Positions 60,625-64,000 of a stretch of DNA of 64,000 nt are shown here, in pieces (positions within the stretch are counted from its first letter, which is position 1; each line of letters opens with the position of its first letter). This DNA is from Pseudooceanicola spongiae (GTDB taxonomy: Bacteria > Pseudomonadota > Alphaproteobacteria > Rhodobacterales > Rhodobacteraceae), in contig NZ_CP045201.1 of assembly GCF_014899185.1 (NCBI RefSeq), positions 1,782,501 to 1,846,500 of the forward strand. Direction: 5' to 3'. Both the position numbers and the translations under genes were made by a program. Under the pieces are notes generated by a model. That model was not told the DNA's origin and made no database searches. It saw only the letters and a list, made by a program, of their open reading frames with translations.

Positions 60625-63552
60625 ATGTGCGCCGACACGCCAGAGACAACCGCTGACACCCCGGACTACAAGTCCACGCTGAACCTGCCGAAAACCGATT
60701 TCCCGATGCGCGCCGGCCTGCCCAAGCGCGAGCCCGAGTGGCTGACCCGCTGGGAACAGATCGGCGTCTATGATCGCCTGCGCGAAAAGACCGGCCGCAC
60801 GCCCTTCACGCTGCATGACGGCCCTCCCTACGCCAACGGGCATCTGCACATCGGGCACGCGCTGAACAAGACCATCAAGGACATGATCGTGCGCTCGCAC
60901 CAGATGATGGGCCATGATGCGCGCTATGTGCCGGGCTGGGATTGCCACGGTCTGCCGATCGAATGGAAGATCGAGGAACAGTATCGCGCCAAGGGCAAGA
61001 ACAAGGACGAGGTGCCGGTCGTCGACTTCCGTCAGGAATGCCGCCGCTTTGCCGAAGGCTGGGTCGATATCCAGCGCGAGGAATTCAAGCGCCTCGGGAT
61101 CACCGGCAACTGGGCCGATCCTTACCTGACGATGAACTTCCACGCCGAACGTGTCATCGCCGAGGAATTCATGAAGTTCCTGATGAACGGCACGCTCTAT
61201 CAGGGCTCCAAGCCCGTGATGTGGTCGCCGGTCGAGAAGACCGCGCTGGCCGAGGCCGAGGTCGAATATCACGACAAGGAAAGCCCGACGATCTGGGTCA
61301 AGTTCAAGGTTGTTGGCACGGGTGACGCCACGCTCGACGACGCCTATGTCGTGATCTGGACCACCACCCCTTGGACCATGCCGTCGAACAAGGCCGTCGT
61401 TTACGGCGCCGAGATCTCCTATGGTCTCTATGAGATCACGGGCCGTCCCGAGGAATGCTGGGTCAGCATCGGCGATCGCTACCTGCTGGCCGACAATCTG
61501 GCCGCCGATGTGCTGAGCCGCGCGCGTCTAGACGACACCATGTACCGCCGTCTCTGCGATGTGACGCCGGACGATCTGGCGAAGATCTCGCTCACCCACC
61601 CGTTCCACGGCGCCGAGGGCGGCATGGGCGAATGGGACGATATCCGCGATTTCCGCGCCGCGCCCTTCGTCACCGACACCGAGGGCACAGGCTTCGTGCA
61701 TTGCGCGCCGTCGCACGGGATGGAGGAGTATGAGCTCTATCGCGATCTCGGCATGCTGGAGCAGGTTATCACCTACAACGTGATGGACGACGGCTCGTTC
61801 CGCGAAAGCCTGCCGTTCTTCGGCGGCAAGATGATCCTGAAGCCGAACGGCAAGGAAGGCGACGCCAACAGCGCCGTCATCGCCAAGCTGGTCGAGGTTG
61901 GCGGCCTGCTGGCGCGCGGCAAGATCAAGCACTCCTACCCCCACTCCTGGCGCTCCAAGGCGCCGATCATCTATCGCAACACCCCGCAGTGGTTCGCCGC
62001 CATCGACAAGCCTGCGGGCGGCAACGACACCCACGGCACCACGATCCGCGAACGCGCCCTGACCTCGATCGACCAGCTGGTGAAGTTCACCCCGCAGTCG
62101 GGTCGCAACCGCCTGTATTCGATGATCGAATCCCGCCCCGACTGGGTGCTGTCGCGGCAACGCGCCTGGGGCGTGCCCCTGACCTGCTTCGTCAAGAAGG
62201 GCGCTCTGCCGACCGATCCCGACTATCTGCTGCGCGACGACGCCGTCAACGCCCGCATCACCGAGGCCTTCGAGGCCGAGGGCGCCGACGTCTGGTATGC
62301 CCCCGGCGCCAAGGAACGCTTCATCGGCACCGCGGCCGACGCGGCCGCCTATGAGCAGGTCTTCGACGTGCTCGACGTCTGGTTCGACAGCGGCTCAACC
62401 CACGCTTTCGTGCTGCGTGACCGGGCTGACGGCACCGAAGACGGCATCGCCGATGTCTATATGGAGGGCACCGACCAGCACCGTGGCTGGTTCCACTCCT
62501 CCCTGCTCGAGGCCTGCGGCACCCTTGGCCGCGCGCCCTATCGCAACGTCGTCACCCATGGCTTTACGCTGGATGCCAAGGGCAACAAGATGTCGAAATC
62601 CGTCGGCAATACCATCGTGCCGGAGAAGATCGTCCAGCAATATGGCGCAGATATCCTGCGCCTCTGGGTTGCCCAGACCGACTATACCGCCGATCAGCGC
62701 ATCGGGGACGAGATCCTGAAGGGCACCGCCGACAGCTACCGCCGGCTGCGCAACACCATGCGTTTCCTGCTCGGCAGCCTAGGCGATTTCCGCGAGGAAG
62801 ACCGCATCGCCCCCGCCGATATGCCCGAACTGGAACGCTGGGTGCTGCACCGCCTGTCCGAGCTCGACGAGGTCGTGCGCACCGGCTACCGCGCCTTCGA
62901 CTTTCAGGCGACCTTCCAGGCGGTGTTCAACTTCGCCACGGTCGAGCTGTCGGCCTTCTACTTCGACATCCGCAAGGACGCGCTCTATTGCGACGGCGAC
63001 ACACTCAGGGCCAAATCGGCGCGCACCGTGCTCGACCTGCTGTTCCACCGCCTGACCAGCTGGCTGGCACCGATCCTGGTCTTCACGATGGAGGAGGTCT
63101 GGCTTGAGCGGTTCCCCGGCGACACCAGCTCGATCCACCTGACCGACTTCCCCGAGACCCCGTCCGACTGGCGCGACCCTGCGCTGGCCGCGAAATGGGC
63201 GAAGGTCCGTCAGGCCCGCCGCGTCGTCACCGCCGCGCTGGAACTGCAGCGGGTCGAAAAGGTCATCGGTGCCTCGCTTGAGGCCGCGCCGGTGGTGCAT
63301 GTCGACGATGCCGAGACTCTGGCTGCGCTGAAGTCCGTCGCGTTTGAGGATGTCTGCATCACCTCAGACCTCAGCCTGACCGCCGATCCGGCCCCGGACG
63401 AGGCTTTCCGTATGCCCGATATCCCGGGCATCGGTGTGGTCTTCGAAATGGCAGAGGGCGAGAAATGCCAGCGCTGCTGGAAGATCCTGCCCGACGTGAA
63501 CACCCATGCCCACGCCGGTGTCTGTGCGCGCTGCGACGACGCGCTCAGCTGA
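60625..63552 (+). CDS. ileS: Isoleucyl-tRNA synthetase
   Basis: 975-aa class I synthetase. HIGH at residues 75-78 (YANGHLHIGHAL), CP1 editing domain with WTTTPWTMPSNKAV, KMSKS in AKGNKMSKSVGNTI, and a C-terminal four-Cys zinc motif (CQRCW...CARC). Length fits the alphaproteobacterial type. The ATG at 60625 is 18 bp after ACGGAT; the ribosome binding site is weak. A strong terminator follows. Confidence 0.97.
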   Translation: MCADTPETTADTPDYKSTLNLPKTDFPMRAGLPKREPEWLTRWEQIGVYDRLREKTGRTPFTLHDGPPYANGHLHIGHALNKTIKDMIVRSHQMMGHDARYVPGWDCHGLPIEWKIEEQYRAKGKNKDEVPVVDFRQECRRFAEGWVDIQREEFKRLGITGNWADPYLTMNFHAERVIAEEFMKFLMNGTLYQGSKPVMWSPVEKTALAEAEVEYHDKESPTIWVKFKVVGTGDATLDDAYVVIWTTTPWTMPSNKAVVYGAEISYGLYEITGRPEECWVSIGDRYLLADNLAADVLSRARLDDTMYRRLCDVTPDDLAKISLTHPFHGAEGGMGEWDDIRDFRAAPFVTDTEGTGFVHCAPSHGMEEYELYRDLGMLEQVITYNVMDDGSFRESLPFFGGKMILKPNGKEGDANSAVIAKLVEVGGLLARGKIKHSYPHSWRSKAPIIYRNTPQWFAAIDKPAGGNDTHGTTIRERALTSIDQLVKFTPQSGRNRLYSMIESRPDWVLSRQRAWGVPLTCFVKKGALPTDPDYLLRDDAVNARITEAFEAEGADVWYAPGAKERFIGTAADAAAYEQVFDVLDVWFDSGSTHAFVLRDRADGTEDGIADVYMEGTDQHRGWFHSSLLEACGTLGRAPYRNVVTHGFTLDAKGNKMSKSVGNTIVPEKIVQQYGADILRLWVAQTDYTADQRIGDEILKGTADSYRRLRNTMRFLLGSLGDFREEDRIAPADMPELERWVLHRLSELDEVVRTGYRAFDFQATFQAVFNFATVELSAFYFDIRKDALYCDGDTLRAKSARTVLDLLFHRLTSWLAPILVFTMEEVWLERFPGDTSSIHLTDFPETPSDWRDPALAAKWAKVRQARRVVTAALELQRVEKVIGASLEAAPVVHVDDAETLAALKSVAFEDVCITSDLSLTADPAPDEAFRMPDIPGIGVVFEMAEGEKCQRCWKILPDVNTHAHAGVCARCDDALS

Positions 63553-63573
63553 CAGCACGATGCGACCATGACG

Positions 63574-63609
63574 AAACCCCCGGCAGTCCTTGCGACTGTC
63601 GGGGGTTTT
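63574..63609 (+). terminator. Rho-independent terminator of ileS
   Basis: AAACCCCCGGCAGTC pairs with GACTGTCGGGGGTTT around a 5-nt loop (one G-T type mismatch), ending in a T-run. Located 21 bp after the ileS stop codon and also suitable for the convergent gene at 63637. Confidence 0.9.
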
Positions 63610-63636
63610 GCGTTTTGAAGGATTGCTCTCGGCTGT

Positions 63637-63999
63637 TCAGGCGGGCTGGCTGACCTTCGGTTCTACCAGCGTCGCCAGTTGCTGAATAAGTGCGTAAATT
63701 TGAAAGGCGTTACCCGCCCCGCCGCCCGACCGGCTGGCCTGTGTCACAAGGCCCTGAAACAGGCTCACCGGATCGATATTGGGCGCGGCGGCTTTTTCGT
63801 CATGCCGCGATTTCGTCTCAGTGGGCTGCTTCGCGCCTTCATACTGCGCCAGGGCCTCGGCCACCCGATCGTGGCCTCCCCCCGCGTTGGGCGGGGGCTT
63901 GTCCGGTGAGCGGCCCGGCAGCGGCAAGGCCATCAGGCCAACAGCCTCCATCGAGGACAGTGACTCAACCGGGGGCACCAGCGCGTTGACGCTGCTCAC
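63637..63999 (-). CDS. Hypothetical protein, possibly partial at window edge
   Basis: At least 120 aa, running to the window end. Composition is Pro/Gly/Ala/Gln-rich and polar in the middle (PGRSPDKPPPNAGGGHD; QPTETKSRHDEKAAAPN), with a more helical C-terminus (GNAFQIYALIQQLATLVEPK). No family recognised. The in-frame GTG at 63999-63997 may be the start, but the frame could continue beyond the window. It converges on ileS. Confidence 0.55.
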   Translation of the reverse strand: MSSVNALVPPVESLSSMEAVGLMALPLPGRSPDKPPPNAGGGHDRVAEALAQYEGAKQPTETKSRHDEKAAAPNIDPVSLFQGLVTQASRSGGGAGNAFQIYALIQQLATLVEPKVSQPA

Positions 64000-64000
64000 C

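Overview
The window looks like a chromosomal segment of a marine Rhodobacteraceae (roseobacter-type) alphaproteobacterium. The basis is the GC-rich, C/G-ending codon use, the divergent metR/metF pair, purA beside a DUF2842 gene, the secG-pyrG order, a form II CoxL-like protein, gamma-glutamyl-polyamine type genes, and a dispersed intergenic repeat (core GCCTCCGGCGG..TATTT) of the kind I associate with this family. No rRNA genes or CRISPR arrays were seen. The only tRNA gene found is tRNA-Leu(UAA).

Layout. (1) 0.3-6.2 kb: a DeoR regulator, a large autotransporter whose passenger starts with an intact endonuclease/exonuclease/phosphatase domain, and a LysR regulator divergent from an azoreductase. 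(2) 6.2-24.2 kb: a decayed genomic island at the 3' end of tRNA-Leu. A 54-nt copy of the tRNA 3' half, within a ~190-205 bp direct repeat, marks both ends (6802-6993 and 24022-24227). A tyrosine-recombinase C-terminal remnant lies at the left copy. The island holds IS3 and IS110 remnants, an operon for a hydantoinase, a class V PLP enzyme and an amino-acid-type ABC transporter under a divergent FadR-type GntR regulator with a perfect palindromic operator, a TyrA-like dehydrogenase, broken AAA-ATPase and phosphotransferase genes, a short UvrA paralogue, a Tat-exported amidohydrolase with a HxlR regulator, and a 5'-truncated photolyase-like gene. (3) 24.4-44.2 kb: mostly core genes (rhomboid, suhB-like, metR/metF, thioesterase, DUF2235, orphan CoxL-like, valS, DUF2842, purA, secG, pyrG), then two 22-residue membrane miniproteins, the first behind a GGAAC-N17-CGTT ECF-type promoter, an HWE histidine kinase, an MHS transporter and PPK2. 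(4) 44.3-54.2 kb: a TerB-like gene and a PhnD-like gene, then a polar amino acid/opine-type ABC transporter leading into two glutamine-synthetase-like ligases, a class I amidotransferase and a PuuB-like FAD oxidase, together resembling a gamma-glutamylation route for amine use. (5) 54.3-64 kb: GNAT, DegT-like aminotransferase, truA, the ycjX-GNAT-ycjF operon, ileS, and a partial unknown gene at the edge.

The most interesting items are the secreted nuclease/phosphatase autotransporter, the tRNA-Leu island with its hydantoinase operon and FadR-like operator, the paired miniproteins with an ECF-type promoter next to an HWE kinase, and a composite structured intergenic repeat that occurs as inverted pairs, one of them MITE-like. 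All calls are from reading the sequence; no database search was run.
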